Of a DNA stretch of 64,000 nt, positions 63,976 through 64,000 are shown piece after piece. This DNA comes from Adiantum capillus-veneris. Taxonomy: Eukaryota; Streptophyta; Polypodiopsida; Polypodiales; Pteridaceae. A model generated the notes under the pieces. The model had not been told where the DNA came from, did not search any database, and saw only the letters and a program-made list of their open reading frames with translations. The translations under genes and the position numbers were made by a program. The stretch is from the NCBI GenBank assembly GCA_014529385.2, contig CM043945.1, positions 153,885,741-153,949,740 of the forward strand, in the 5' to 3' direction. How positions within the stretch are numbered: position 1 is the stretch's first letter; each line of letters begins with the position of its first letter.

Positions 63976-64000
63976 CCAACGGCTCGCCATTCTGTTGTTT

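Overview
The window is nuclear DNA from a land plant with a large, repeat-rich genome. The evidence is plant-type LTR retrotransposons (Ty3/gypsy and Ty1/copia), plant L1-like LINEs with a DUF4283/zinc-knuckle first ORF, a hAT transposase relic, a GT-AG-spliced fragment of the plant GRDP (DUF1399) gene family, and very many long (CT)n, (GA)n and (CA)n tracts. I cannot name the species; a lycophyte, fern or gymnosperm would fit, but that is a guess. I see no intact ordinary host gene.

Layout: 0.1-1.3 kb is a hAT relic. 3.7-7.6 kb is the 3' part of a LINE (+ strand) split by a 1.6 kb insertion. 8.6-9.7 kb is a decayed copia reverse transcriptase. 9.8-13.1 kb is non-coding DNA with several two-copy tandem duplications. 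13.4-13.7 kb has tRNA-like (SINE-type) boxes. 13.7-17.45 kb is a decayed Ty3/gypsy element (- strand), with two LTR candidates at 17.7-19.4 kb. 19.4-20.9 kb is the middle of a LINE (- strand), whose probable 5' part lies at 33.9-34.3 kb. Between these two parts sits a 12,981-bp gypsy element (20,911-33,891, - strand) with two LTRs. 36.2-38.7 kb is a 5'-truncated, multi-exon GRDP-like gene with broken frames. 42.09-44.78 kb is a 5'-truncated LINE (- strand) with a poly(A) tail and target duplication. 45.8-50.0 kb is a microsatellite-rich block bounded by an inverted repeat. 50.6-51.2 kb holds one unassigned ORF. 52,401-57,952 is a near-intact copia element with 192-bp LTRs and a perfect CACAT target duplication. 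58-64 kb is microsatellites, tandem repeats, a possible small spliced transcript, a GTTAGG-like tract and a strong hairpin.

The most unusual object is the 13-kb gypsy element. Its coding strand reads almost continuously from 32.93 to 23.58 kb, interrupted only by three in-frame stops and two opposite frameshifts. It encodes a proline-rich gag, four zinc knuckles (three with the spacing CX2CX3HX4C), a protease whose active-site motif is D-G-G-A, an acidic linker, RT, RNase H and integrase. After the integrase comes a second, complete retropepsin-like domain with a canonical D-T-G-A motif. Beyond a UAG codon lies a tail with four W-[VI]-P-K motifs, followed by a separate acidic 140-aa ORF. A post-integrase second protease is not part of the standard gypsy layout I know, and it is the best candidate here for something undescribed.

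Two further patterns recur. At least nine separate places carry exactly two tandem copies of 66-325 bp of otherwise unique sequence. Microsatellites travel inside mobile elements: the gypsy LTR holds a (CT)n tract that is 61 bp in one LTR and 21 bp in the other.
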